A stretch of 64,000 nt of DNA. Origin: Zygnema cylindricum. Taxonomy: Eukaryota > Streptophyta > Zygnematophyceae > Zygnematales > Zygnemataceae. Under the pieces are notes generated by a model. The model made no database searches, was not told where the DNA came from, and worked only from the letters and a program-made list of their open reading frames with translations. Positions 29,359-40,117 of this stretch are shown here, piece after piece; the stretch's first letter is position 1, and every line of letters begins with the position of its first letter. Both the position numbers and the translations under genes were made by a program. The DNA lies in NCBI GenBank assembly GCA_037447655.1, contig JBBHKE010000836.1:478809-542808 (forward strand). Reading direction: 5' to 3'.

Positions 29359-30552
29359 TGTTGATATTTGGGTATTTTCTAGGTCTTTATTAGATAGAAA
29401 AGGGTAGAGGCAGTCTGCCTCTGACTCCCTTCTCCAAGCCCCCCACACTTGTCGTAGTCACTGAAGGCTGGAGAGGGAGCTAGAGCCATGGCTGCCTAAG
29501 CTCTTCAGAGAGACAGGAGTAGATAAATATGTTTACTAAAAAGATGTTTGACGGATCCAGGAATTGATCCCGGTACCTACCGGCCGTCAAACATTCCGCA
29601 GTCGTTAGCATTGTCCATTTAGTCTAGGACTAGTACTGGTACGTATAGGGTTTGATAAATATCTAAATAGTTAAAGGTAGGATTTTCCATTTAACTGGGT
29701 TACGGTACATAGGGCATAGAAACAGTTGTACTTTTAGTAACGGACGAAATAAATAGTACGGACATTTATTTCAACGGTCCGTTTTAATTACGATGTCAAT
29801 CGGACGGTCGTGGTTAGCGCCGACATCACAGAAAGTAAAATTGGCAGTTTGTAAACGCCGCCACTCTGGATGACACGTGGCAACATCGTACGGGATTACG
29901 GAATTTCCGGAACGGCAGAAAACAAATCCGAGAGTGACAAATGTCGCACTCTGGCGACATCGTACAATGTACGTACAGAAAGTACTCCGGCACTTGTACT
30001 TTCTTGTACGGTACCATTTTTATGACGCGGCATGACCTGGCGCCACGTGGAGAGATAAGATTTGGAGGCAGGAATTCCGGAGAATACAAGAGCGAATCCG
30101 GATAAGACATTTGTTGACTTATTAGCCATGTCGTACGATGTCCGTACAAAAGGTACACCGGCATTTGTACCTTTATGTACTATACAGTAATGTGATTGGT
30201 CCGTACCTCAGTACTAGAGGGTTTAGAGAGGGGTTTAGGACTTAGAATATTTCGGGTAGGTAGCTGACTCTCCCAGAGAGCACCTTGTATAAATGGCAAA
30301 CTTTGGGGTGGCTGCATTTCTAAGGGAAAGTCAAAGTGGGGAATGTTATCCTATACTCATATTCTAACTTTGCATTCTGTAGTGAAACTGAGCACACAGA
30401 GAGTCTTACTTCACAGGGGTGAAGCTGTAATGGGGTTCTGATTGTCAAGGGGTCAATCATTTGGGTTTATATTAACTTGGAGTCGGCACTATCTAGATTA
30501 GCTTCCTTTGGACCTGCGAATTCTGTGTGGCAATGGAGCCCATAGAATTTCA
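29359..30552 (+). repeat. 3' LTR of element B
   Basis: It follows the purine tract AAGGGGAG. It lacks 111 bp present in the 5' LTR (from CAAGCC at about 27117 to the GGTGGCTG junction near 30306), removing both leader hairpins. The TATA box (30288-30294) and antisense tRNA-like cassette (29538-29626) are retained. Confidence 0.93.
29538..29626 (-). ncRNA. Antisense tRNA-like pol III cassette in B 3' LTR
   Basis: Same sequence as 26348-26436: A box 29608-29626, B box 29559-29571, T5 29538-29542. Confidence 0.5.
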
Positions 30553-30557
30553 GATGC

Positions 30558-30841
30558 TGTGGCAATAGGAGTGAGGGGTGTTTCCTTCCCTTTCCACTTT
30601 TTGGATACACTGCTATCTTTATCATCTGCCACCTCCGCTCTTACAGCTCGCTGAAGGAGTAGCTGTTGCAGGAAACCTTACTCCTCCAAATCCTGGTGTA
30701 GTTCGCGAAGGTGGACGCTTCACTTGTCCAAAGACGATACCCTACTATCGTTTATCGCACAAAGCCCCCATCATCATGGCTTCTGAATAGATGAACCTTG
30801 ATCCATTGAAGGTGGGCACCCTAGAGGGTGGGCCCATAACC
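30558..30841 (-). pseudogene. Element G gag N-terminal part
   Basis: The minus strand reads VMGPPSRVPTFNG from the antisense primer site (GGGCCCATAACC, 30830-30841), then a degenerate gag start with stops. It joins the gag at 26168 across element B, as the GATGC duplication shows. Confidence 0.8.
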
Positions 30842-31842
30842 TACAAATCTATGTCCTCCATTGGACTACAAAATTCAAGAAGCCTCTAGATAACTTTAAC
30901 TAACCGACTTCACGCCACAACCACTGCTCCCCAAGATGGCAAACTGATTCTATAATTGCACCTTTGTGCTACTTAGACTCCCCTGAGTCAGTAGCAAAAA
31001 GAATTAATGAAAATGGCCAACTAGCCGATTAGTTATGAGGTGGCTGAAAATGCCAATATATATAGACTCTAAAAGAGAGAGAGGTCTACCCAAAAATATG
31101 CTAAGTCCTAATCCCTCTCACAATCCCTATCTATTGAAGTAAGAACCACTCAAATGACTGTATTGCACAAAAAGGTACTACGGTCGATGTTGTCTCCGTA
31201 CAGCATGTGTACGACAAGGCTACTGAGTGGACGCGTGCCAATTTTCCATTCGTTCGCATAGTCCTCAGATTCTCGCTACCAAATGTTACCCTTCCACGTG
31301 GCCTCAAGTCATGACACGTCTGAAAACGCCAAAGTGACCTTTCCGAGATCTTGGTGTCGACATTTGACGTTGGATTAAATCCAACATTGAATATCAATCG
31401 TTGAAACAAATTTCCGATTCATTTGTTTCGTGCGGGATCACGTTCGCACGGTATTTTAACTCGTTATATGTTCTTTCATTTATAATTCAGGTAATCTGTT
31501 TCAAATTTTTGTCATATTTTAAGTATTTATCAAACCCTATATAATCTAAATAACTTCTACGACAGACCGGTTAGAGCAGACGGCTACGCCTCGCTCTGCT
31601 GGTCGGAGGTTCGAGTCTTGTCAGACTTAACCTTTTTGTTGAGAGTGACTTATATCACTTTTTAGTCTTGCTTGTGGAACTAAGGCATCCATGGCTCAAC
31701 CACCCTCTCTATCTTTCAATGACTAGAACAAGTATGGTGGCTAGAGAGAAGAGGCGGAGGCAAGTTGTCTGCCCTTTTCTTTTCCTATTATACTTATTTA
31801 TTTAGACCTAGAAAATACCCTATAAATTTAGTAATTTCAACA
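30842..31842 (-). repeat. 5' LTR of element G
   Basis: On the minus strand it starts TGTTGAAATTACTAAATTT (31842 leftward) and ends against the primer site; 1,001 bp. It carries the fold-back (about 31685-31780), the plus-strand tRNA-like cassette (31565-31637), and leader sequences with a GACTCCCCTGAGTC hairpin near 30979-30992. Confidence 0.85.
31565..31637 (+). ncRNA. tRNA-like pol III cassette in G LTR
   Basis: The best B box of the set, GGTTCGAGTCT (31608-31618), lies after a D-arm-like GACCGGTTAGAGCAG (31565-31579), with a T5 run at 31633-31637. The orientation is antisense to element G, as in the other LTRs. The acceptor arms pair only partly, so I do not call it a tRNA gene. Confidence 0.6.
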
Positions 31843-32228
31843 AAGCTGGGCATTGAATTTGCCCGGACACTATGCCCCATAGGTGAGTCTCAAAAATTTC
31901 TCCCTCAATAATCATTTCAATAAAGAAAGTTGATCTATTAAATATGGCACCCTGAGGTGGGCCCATAACCCGAAATTTTGTATTCCATTAACCCACAAAT
32001 GAGCAGCCATATAAAGCCTCAAGAATAATATTTGACCCTTTCACTTTCCCACTGAATAAGTGCCGCCGAGGCACACAAATATTTTGACTACCCTCACCCT
32101 TGTGAGGAGAAGACTCCCTTGAGTCAAACGCAAAAAGAATCACTTAATTTGCTCCTCGAGCAATTAGTTATGGCTGGCCAAAGATGGCCTATAAATACAA
32201 AAGGTCACCTGGAGAGAAGCGCCTCAAA
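31843..32228 (-). mobile_element. Element H remnant: gag start and LTR end
   Basis: Antisense gag start (31843-31970) with primer site GGGCCCATAACC near 31959-31970, then the LTR end from 31971. The leader keeps three pairing hairpins: CCTCAC/GTGAGG, GACTC/GAGTC and TTGCTC/GAGCAA (about 32093-32166). A TATAAATA-type box is near 32190. Similarity to LTR D stops at about 32228. G appears to abut or interrupt H within gag. Confidence 0.7.
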
Positions 32229-32446
32229 TTATTCAGAAGGTGGTAGACTAAAAAAGATAGCATTTTACCAAATTAGTGTCGTGGACAAGACTTAAACCTA
32301 CGACCTAAGTACTTAATGTAGCTGTACGCCTTAACCATTAATGCGTTGATGAAACGATACCCTCATGAGGTTTGATAAGTATTTATCTTTTGACACGTCG
32401 GCTAATTCATACCGATTTTCAACGGCCGATTTTCAGCCTGCGATTT
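32229..32446 (+). repeat. LTR U3 fragment with tRNA-like cassette
   Basis: D-like U3 sequence in the orientation opposite to H. Minus strand: GCATTAATGGTTAAGGC (32328-32344) and TAGGTTTAAGTC (32289-32300). Head-to-head junction with H at about 32228; boundaries are approximate. Confidence 0.45.
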
Positions 32447-33560
32447 TTTAGTACTCATCTCAAAACTGTTATCATCTAAGACCGACGTAGAGATAAGATT
32501 CTTGTTCAACTCTACAATAAAAAGAACATTGAAAAAAGTGCCTATGGATGTCTTGCCTTGAACTAAGACTTTTAGATCCACAGATCCCACTAACCTAGTG
32601 GTCACTTTTCTCCCATCCCTATACTCTATCTTTATAGTAAGGATCTTTTTCATTTTGGTAAACATATGTTTCTCTCTACACATATGTATAGATTCATTTG
32701 AGTCAATGATCCAACCTTTTTCAGGAGCTTCTTTCATTTCGCCAAAAGCACACTTCAGCTTTCTTTGAATCTTTGGCTCTGTTTTCACCTCCAACTCCTC
32801 GTTGAGAAAGAGTTCTCCATCATCCTCATCTCAATCTTGCCTTTTTCTTTTTGTCGACTAATATACTGGTTTTTCCCTCTTTAAGTCTCATCACGGTCAT
32901 TTTAGTACACTCTGTCATATAGTGTCTCACTTCTTACAGTAATGGTAGAGCCCGTTTTGAGGCCTAGATCAAGATCAATCCGATTAATTTCTTCACCCTC
33001 CTCCTCCAAAGTTCCCATAAGGTTTTTTAGGAATCATGATTCCTCCAGCTAGTCTTAGTAGCGAAGGCTTAACCACTTTTTCCTTCTATCCGAATCTCAA
33101 TTGAGATTTCCCAAACCAAAATAATTGTAACAACGGAGTTCCAAATCCATCGATGATGTAGCAAATCTTGAACCATGTTAACGATGTTCTCATAATCATC
33201 TGGTAGTTTCATTAGCAAAGTATTCAGGTTTTCTTTCTCTATCTCCCGTTTTCGAGTACTCTCTAAAGCAATAAACAATCCAAATAAGTCATTGAAAAAA
33301 ATCAAGCATTTTTCCTCTTTTGTAAACATATGCTTGCACCTTCTGATCAGCCAACTTCTATTGTTGAATCGTATCACTCTTGTAAATATTTATAAGATCC
33401 TCTCACAGATTGATCGCCTTGTCCACATGAAGATGAGATGTAGCAACAACTTGAGTGAGATGCCCGAGAATAAAATGAGTTGCCATTGTGTTGTTGAATT
33501 CCTAGATTTCACTATCATTTGCCTCGGTTTTCTAAACAGCCACTACCGGTACCATTCGAG
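32447..33560 (-). pseudogene. Element I protease and gag C-half
   Basis: The minus strand gives gag core (33377-33069 and upstream, including ATHFILGHLTQVVA near 33490), a poorly preserved knuckle region near 32940, IQRKLKCAFGEM, and protease WIIDSNESIHMC (DSN for DSG) near 32710. It stops at 32447 in the LDDNSFEMST motif. The gag is interrupted at 33561 and 34743 by two solo LTRs. Confidence 0.8.
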
Positions 33561-34609
33561 AGCAACTCTGAGACCTCCATAGGACCTCAGATTAAGCAAC
33601 TCACACAAAGCCTCTAGGATAACCCTGACCCCTTTGTCTTTCAGCACAAATAACCGCCACCTTGGTAAACAAAAGCTCTGACCACCTTCATCCTTGTGAA
33701 GGGAAGACTCCCCTGAGTCTATAGAAAAAAGAATCTCTGAATTTGCTCCCTTGAGCAGTAAGTTATGGAGGGTCAAAGTTGACCTTTTGTACTGAAGCTC
33801 TCTGGGAGAGAGGGTCCTATCTACCAATTTTTTCTAAGTCCTATCTCTCTCTAAAAATCTATCTACTGACGTACGGTACCAATCATATTGCTGTACGGTA
33901 CAGAAAGTTACAGCTGCCGGTGTACTTTATGTATGAACATTGTACGACATGACAAAAATGTCGACACGTGTCTTTTTTGGATTCGTTTCCGTAATCCCTG
34001 GAGATGCCGAAATCCAATGTCGTGGTGCCATGTGTCATCGGATGTGGCGGCGACCAAAAACCGCCGAAATCTTCTTCCGCGATCTTGGCATGCTTTCCGG
34101 CCGTCCGATTGAATGCTGATTTCAATCGTAGCCGTCATAAATAGTGGCGATGTATTTGTTTCGCTATCAAAACAAATGCGCGGTACTTATTTATTGTTCG
34201 TACTCGTAATCCGTACTTTTATAACTGACTCTATGTATCTCGTATATAGTTGTTTTTAAATGAATAAGACTACATGTTAACGTTTATATATGCAATACAC
34301 TCTATATGATTTATCACTAATCGTAGACTAAATGGACGAGGTTACCGGCTATCGACGACATTTCCTATCCGTGGGTATCAGGATCAAATCCTCTAGGCGA
34401 GAACTTCCTTTTAGTAAATTAACGACTTTACTACCCCGTAAATCTCTGGATAGCATAGGCAGCCATGACACTAGCTTCCTCTCCAACTTCTCAGTGACTG
34501 CAACAAGTGTGAGAGTTGGAGAGAGAAGTTAGAGTCAGACTGCCTCGGCTTCTTTTTCTGCACTTTATTTTAGACCTAGAAAATACTAAAAGAACCATAA
34601 ATTTCTACA
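33561..34609 (-). mobile_element. Solo LTR, family C type, in element I gag
   Basis: The 1,049 bp minus-strand LTR starts TGTAGAAATTTATGG and ends CTCAGAGTTGCT. Target duplication TCGAG/TCAAG (33556-33560 and 34610-34614) has one mismatch. Gag of I continues on both sides. Leader hairpins: 33744-33757 (TGCTC/GAGCA), 33706-33719 (GACTC/GAGTC) and 33685-33702 (CCTTCA/TGAAGG). The plus-strand tRNA-like cassette is at 34324-34412. Confidence 0.85.
34324..34412 (+). ncRNA. tRNA-like pol III cassette in the 33561 solo LTR
   Basis: TAGACTAAATGG A-box-like segment (34324-34335), AGGATCAAATCCT B box (34380-34392) and a T4 run (34409-34412). The boxes are 44 bases apart. The A54-type T loop (GATC) resembles that of initiator tRNAs, which may be chance. 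Confidence 0.55.
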
Positions 34610-34614
34610 TCAAG

Positions 34615-34742
34615 TAGCTATCACTGTGAGTTCATCCATCCCCTTCTCTTTCCTTTTTTCCAATAGGATGCTTTCTCCATCATCATCTACCTCCTCTGCA
34701 GATCTTCCGAGAATCGAGCTCTTTCTAACCCAAGTGGAACAC
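34615..34742 (-). pseudogene. Element I gag, middle part
   Basis: A short antisense gag piece between the two solo LTRs. It matches the Glu/Asp/Lys-rich linker that follows the RRPSS motif in element M gag. Confidence 0.6.
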
Positions 34743-35836
34743 TTGTTGAAAAAGGGTATTTGTATTCAATCTCTTTTGTTAGTTTATGGTCATTATATAG
34801 TTCTCATATTTTCGCTGTCACTGAGAATTGCTAGGCAGCCATGGTTGTCTCAGGCAGATAAAAAGAGAGGCAGAAGAAACACCCCCTGCAAAAGGTAGAC
34901 TATCATAAGTAGGAATTGATCTTGTGACCTCAGGATAATTGCTATACAGTGTTGCTGTCTTCTTTATCCAATAGGTCTTGATAAATCATTACATATGACA
35001 TATGTGATAAACATATATAAATAGTGACGCGATGACACATACGAAACAAAATGAATCTGAAACGTACAGTACCGCATGAAATCATGTACCATTTGAAACA
35101 AACGAAACGACATCTAATTTCAATGGACAAAATCAAATGTCGTTCGCGATCGACGGCAACGGTCAACACGGAATGACGGTCGTAGAAATTCAGCGGTAAA
35201 CATACAACAACGCGCGTAGAATTTCAACAGTCAACAAAGATTTTTCGGCGTGCCGTCAAGATTGAACGGCTGACATTGATCGCCGAATTACGAACGGACG
35301 ACACACGTGAGTGTCGGTATGCTGGAAAAGACTTTTTGGAAGCAATTCGCCAAAGTGGGGGGAAACTAACAGTGGCACTATTGTATATGATGCTACAGAA
35401 AAAATGGACAGATTTGCGACGACTTTTTCGCCATGTGGTAGACCAAGAGTGGTGCCGCATAATTCCGTACATAAAGTACGCCGGCTATCGTATATTGTAT
35501 ATACATTATGTTGTGTATAATTATTTGATTGGTCTAAAAGGTCTAAGAGTATGTTCTTATGAATTAGACTTTTTTTTAAATGCCCTCTCTCCATGTGGCC
35601 ATCTGTATAAAATTCGTTGCCTTTGAACAACCATAACTTTATTCTCAAGGGAGCAATTTTACTGATTCTTTTTGCTGGGAACTCAAGGGAGTCCAGGCTA
35701 AACAAGGGTGTAGTTGGTCAAATTTATTGTCTGCCAAGGTGGCACTTATTCATTACTTAAGTCAAAATTGCAAATATTATCCTTGAGGCTTCATATAAGT
35801 TGCACATTTTGTGGACCAATGGAGGTCACAGAATTA
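34743..35836 (+). mobile_element. Solo LTR J in element I gag
   Basis: A sense LTR starting TTGTTGAAAAAGGGTATTTG and ending CAGAATTA, flanked by a perfect AACAC duplication (34738-34742 and 35837-35841). Gag of I continues on both sides. The U3 fold-back is weak. The antisense tRNA-like cassette is at 34890-34970 with B-box-like AAGATCAATTCCTAC and T4. Confidence 0.8.
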
Positions 35837-35841
35837 AACAC

Positions 35842-35982
35842 CCAGATTTGCAGATGGCCGCCGCACTTGACTACTCAAAATGCCCTTTTGCCGTTTTTCA
35901 AAAAGTGCACCCCTCATCATAGTTTCCCAGTATATGAACCTTGTTCCATTGAAAATGGACACATTAAGGGTGGGCCCATAAC
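35842..35982 (-). pseudogene. Element I gag N-terminus and primer site
   Basis: Minus strand, from the primer site GTTATGGGCCCA (about 35971-35982): ATFNVSIFNGTRFIYWETMMRG-type gag start, then a region ending SANLGV at the LTR J junction. It supports the reconstruction that I carries two later insertions. Confidence 0.75.
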
Positions 35983-36897
35983 TGAAATTTTGTGACCTCC
36001 ATTGGCCCACAGATATCCAGCTTATATGAAGCATCTAGGATAATATTTGCCCCTATGACTTCCAAAACAAATAAAAGTCACATGGTCAAACAAGAGTTCT
36101 GACTAACTTCACTTCTTTCAAGGCCTGATTCCCTTAAGGCGAACCCAAAAAGATTTTTTGCATTTGCTCCCTTTAACCGAAAATTATGACCGGTCAAAGA
36201 TGGCATATAAATACAAAAATTATCTAAGACAGAGGTGCCTCAAAATGATATGTTTCCCAATTCTCTCTCTCAACCCCCTACCACTACTGTACTGAACCAA
36301 TCCTAAGACTTTAAAGTACCAAAAGTAGAGTTGCCGCGGTACTTGTTGTATGGCCATAGTACGGCTTGTCCGTCCCGCTGATGTTTGTTAGTTCTTGAGC
36401 CATTGTCCCCATTCCCGTAATGTCCACATTCCACTCAAGGTTTGCCACGTGTCATCTGCTGGCATTAGCTCATAAACCGCCAAATGACCACTTTGGTGCG
36501 TTTGCTCTATTGTGAGCCGTCCGATATGAAGTCGGCAAGTAATTGCGTCCGTTCAAATTCAATGTCGTTTCGTGTATGCTGTCGTTTTGTAATCTGTTAA
36601 ATAGACTATGTGATAAGGTATATCTCTAAATGCTACTCACACCTCATGCATGTAACGCTTCATCAAGACTTTACCGATACAACGTACAGCTGTCACCCAG
36701 AAGGACCTACGATCAAATCTTGGTCTGGATGCCTAAGTTTTGATAAAAGTTGTGCCTCCTAATACCTGTCTTTCTGACTGCCTAAGGCAGCCATGGCTGT
36801 CTTTGAGTCCTCATTCACTATGTTAAGTGTGAGAACTTCAATTTTTTCATAATCAAACTGACAAAAGACAAAAAATAAAAAATACCTTTTTTCAACA
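35983..36897 (-). repeat. 5' LTR of element I
   Basis: 915 bp; on the minus strand TGTTGAAAAAAGGTATTTT...ACAAAATTTCA. A TATAAATAC box lies near 36205. The plus-strand tRNA-like cassette is eroded at the A box, but the B box ACGATCAAATCTT (36709-36721) and T4 (36738-36741) are present. Confidence 0.8.
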
Positions 36898-37352
36898 CGA
36901 GATCGATCGATGATGTAGCAAATCTTGAACCCTGTTAACGATTTTCTCAAAATCATCTGATGGTTTCATTAGCAAAATATTTACCCTTTCTTTATCGATC
37001 TCCCGTTTTACAACAATCTCGTACTCCATAAATAATCTACTCCATAAATAATATGGATAATCAATAGGGATCCACTAGCTACCAGTGTGAGTTTTTCCTT
37101 CTTTTTCTCCTTCCTTTTGTCTAACACGATGCTCTTTCCAACTTTATTTATCACCTATGCCTCCATTTATCCTCTTGAGAATCTAGCTCTTCAAAACTTT
37201 GTGAAACTCTAAGATTTGCAGATGGCCGCCTCACACGACCAGTGACAATGCCCCATAGACGTTTTTCAAAAAGAGCACCTCTCATCATAGTTTCCCAGTA
37301 TATAAACCTTCTTTCATTAAAAATGGGCACCCTAAAGTGTGGGCCTATAACC
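36898..37352 (-). pseudogene. Element K gag remnant and primer site
   Basis: Antisense gag pieces that match I and M gag (RVQDL-like, LMKPSDDFEKIVNRVQDL, start near VIGPHFRVPIF). An internal deletion near 37050 joins distant parts. The antisense primer site reads GGGCCTATAACC (37341-37352). Confidence 0.7.
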
Positions 37353-37690
37353 TGTAACTATGTGACCGTCATTGGCCCACGAAATATCTAGTTTTTATGA
37401 AACCTCTAGGATAAAATTTGCCCTACCCACTTTCAGATCAAATAAAGCCCCCACGGTTAGACAAGACTTATGATCAACCTCACCTCTATGAAAGCTCAAC
37501 TCTAATGAGTGAGACGCAAAAAGAATCACTCAAATTGGTCCACTGAGTAGTAAGTTATGAGTGGCTAAATATGGCCTATTTATACAAAAGGTCACCTAGA
37601 GAGTGACGCCTTAAAAACACTAAGTCCCTAAACCTCTAGTCACAGCTACCTACTGTTAGTTTTAAAGCTTTGTCCTCAATAGATAGAGTT
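37353..37690 (-). repeat. Element K LTR end fragment
   Basis: LTR end sequence next to the primer site, with the usual leader and a TATTTATAC stretch near 37580. Similarity fades near 37690. Confidence 0.6.
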
Positions 37691-38189
37691 GTGACCGGAG
37701 GTATATAACTTATAATATTTTTAGTTCAAATTGGGTGTAAAACATACCTTATATAGTGTGACAGTAAAGGAGTAACTTTAGAGTGTATCGTACGGTCACA
37801 TAGACACGTGTCAACATTACACACAATGCAAGAAGTGAAGAATGGCTTTGAACACATGTCACATATCGAACGAGTGAATTGGGTCGTTCCGACGGACGGA
37901 AAGTGAACCCAACATCTGGGAAAACAATTGTAAATGACAAATATCAGATGCCGATTTCAACCAAACCAACGAATATGATTTAAGTGGGGACCAGAAGTGA
38001 GGAGGTGCTTTGTAAGCACTCCAGATATTCGTACAAGAAAACCATAGCCGGTTAGACTTATTTGGCTTTCGCTGACTAAGCTGCAACATTATTTGTACGG
38101 CGCCAAATTGTGAATGCCTAAAAAAACAGGTTTTTGCAACATAGTACATTAGAAAATAGTGTTTCACTATTTAACTTAAGACTAGTTGT
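37691..38189. other. No gene seen
   Basis: Possibly eroded LTR U3. I cannot assign it. Confidence 0.35.
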
Positions 38190-38627
38190 AATTAGGTTTT
38201 TGGAAGTACTTCAGGTACTTTGTCGTACTAAAGTTCAGTACCACTATTCTAAGTACAGACACCGTAGAGACACCTGATTGTTCAGTGAGCAGAAGGTACT
38301 CACTCTGTGCATAAAATTTATGACTTAGAAATATTTTGGAATCCAGTTTTAAAGTATATGAAAACTTAAAGGCATTTTTTGGGAAACTTGCAAGTTTTAT
38401 ATCTTATGGTTTACTCATTCATTTATATTGTAATTTTGGGAATTGACAGTATGTATGCTGGTTATCTTGTATGTTAAATTTGGTGTAAATTGGACCCGTG
38501 AGTCAAGTTTTATAGTGATTGAAAGATAATTGGTTCATAGGATTATTGTCAAGCTTTAGTTTAAGTTATGTGTACTTCTACTTTAACTGTTGCAGCCCCA
38601 CCTACACTAGTGGTCATAGAAAAACAC
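38190..38627 (+). repeat. Diverged group A LTR, 3' part
   Basis: GGGAAACTTGCAAGTTTTATATCTT and the terminal coding-like end (ATGTGTACTTCTACTTTAACTG...GTGGTCATAGAAAAACACC) parallel the end of the A LTR, including the gag start MxTST..AAPP. The first part is missing or unrecognisable. Confidence 0.55.
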
Positions 38628-38629
38628 CT

Positions 38630-39201
38630 ACTACTAATCCGTAGACCAATGAGATGACTGTACAGTACAAGAAGGTATAGTGGTCGATGTACTTCTTGTA
38701 CGACCATCTTCCTCGATCTTCTCTAGTATCCAATTATATGATGACACGTGGTATTGCGTGAAGTTATCTCCGAATGCCGCCAAAATTTCATTCCTTGTTG
38801 GCGGGTGCAATGACGACCGTCCAATCAAATATATTTACATGGTTGTGATTCGCTTCCGTGCATAATGTCACATGCCGTCTGTTCATATGCTCCTCTTTTT
38901 CAGTTTGTTTTGTTAAATGAATTAGCCAACGCATAATTTTTTATTACAATATCAAACCCTTTATGCGTATCAATTCTACAACAACTTAAAAAATAGGGTG
39001 GCAAGCTACTCTAGACTATGGAGGACCTAGGATCAAATCCGGGCTAGTCTAACCTTTTTGGTTAAATGTCCTCTAATTCAGTCTGTCACCTCTTGACCAA
39101 AGGAGGCAGCCATGGTTTCCTGTTCTCTAACTCTTTCTCTCACTCTCTCTCTCTAAAGCCTAACCAATAGATAATTAAACCATGAATTACCTTTTTCAAC
39201 A
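38630..39201 (-). repeat. LTR fragment L1
   Basis: The U3 half of an LTR whose minus-strand start is TGTTGAAAAAGGTAATTC at 39201. The plus-strand tRNA-like cassette is at 38991-39059: B box GGATCAAATCC (39030-39040), T5 (39055-39059). Confidence 0.7.
38991..39059 (+). ncRNA. tRNA-like pol III cassette in L1
   Basis: A-box-like AAATAGGGTGGCAAGC, B box GGATCAAATCC, then TTTTT. A second copy is in L2 at 39899-39970. Confidence 0.45.
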
Positions 39202-40117
39202 TAATTCTCACCTCTTCAACTTTCACACTGAATAAGTGCCACCCTGGCTCACAAATATTCTAACCACCCTCACTACTGTGAGGGCCCCACTCCCGTGATT
39301 CGAACGCACAAAAAATTACTGAATTTTCTCACTTGAGAAGTTAGTTATCAATAAACCTGAGGAGTAAATTATCAATGGTTAAAGATGACCTTTATAGTTA
39401 CAAGCTCGCTAAGAGAGAGGCGGCTAAATTTCACTAATTCATGTGTGCCTACTCACAACTGCTTACCACTACACCCTAGGCCTATAAAAAGAATGTACCT
39501 TAGGCCCATAAAGAGACTGTAAAGAAAGTACATCGGCCGATGTAGTTCTTAGACGGCCATTGTATGGCATGGCATTTTAGGTGACGCGTGTCAGATCGAG
39601 AGCCATGGTTCCTCCTCGCGTCTTCTTCGGTGTTCAGTTATATGATGCCAAGTGGCATCGCGTGACGTTATCTCCTAAAGCCGCCAAATTTTTCTGGGTT
39701 GGCTGCTGCAATCACGATTGTCCAATAAAATGTATTTACATGGTTGCGATTCGCGTGCGTGCATAATGTCATATTGTGAACACATGCCGTTGGTTCACAT
39801 GCGTCACCTCGTCAGTTTGTTTCATTAAAAAAATTAGCCGCGGCGTAACTCTTTATTACAATATCACACTCATCAACTTTAACGATTCTACAACAACTTA
39901 GCGGTTAGGGCGGTAGGCTATTATGGACTATGTAGGGCCCAAGATCAAATTTGGACCAGTCCATCCTTTTCGTTAAAGTGCCCTTTTGTCCTCTTCCTCA
40001 ATCTACCACCTTAGCCAAAAAAAAAGGCAGCCATGGTTTCTATCTGACTCTCTCTCTCTCTTCGTATTTCAAGTGTGTAACAAAAGATAATTGAACTACG
40101 AATTACCCTTTTCAACA
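39202..40117 (-). repeat. LTR L2, back to back with L1
   Basis: A full-length-looking LTR starting TGTTGAAAAGGGTAATTCG on the minus strand at 40117. It joins L1 with no internal DNA between them. The plus-strand tRNA-like cassette is at 39899-39970: D arm TTAGCGGTTAGGGCGGTAGGC, B-box-like AAGATCAAATTT, T4. Confidence 0.7.

Larger units (their letters stand above)
26169..30552 (+). mobile_element. Young gag-only copia element B, inserted in G
   Basis: LTRs lie at 26169-27473 (1,305 bp) and 29359-30552 (1,194 bp), with a perfect target duplication GATGC (26164-26168 and 30553-30557) in the antisense gag of G. By eye the LTRs are identical apart from one 111 bp deletion in the 3' copy. The internal region is only 1,885 bp: gag, a zinc knuckle and a condensed scrap of pol. 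The structure matches non-autonomous terminal-repeat elements with a gag domain. Confidence 0.93.

Noticed and set aside
31565-31637. A functional tRNA gene
   Set aside because: A and B boxes are good but the acceptor stem does not pair over seven bases, no clean anticodon arm forms, and the same position is occupied by relatives in other LTRs. Called a tRNA-like cassette instead.
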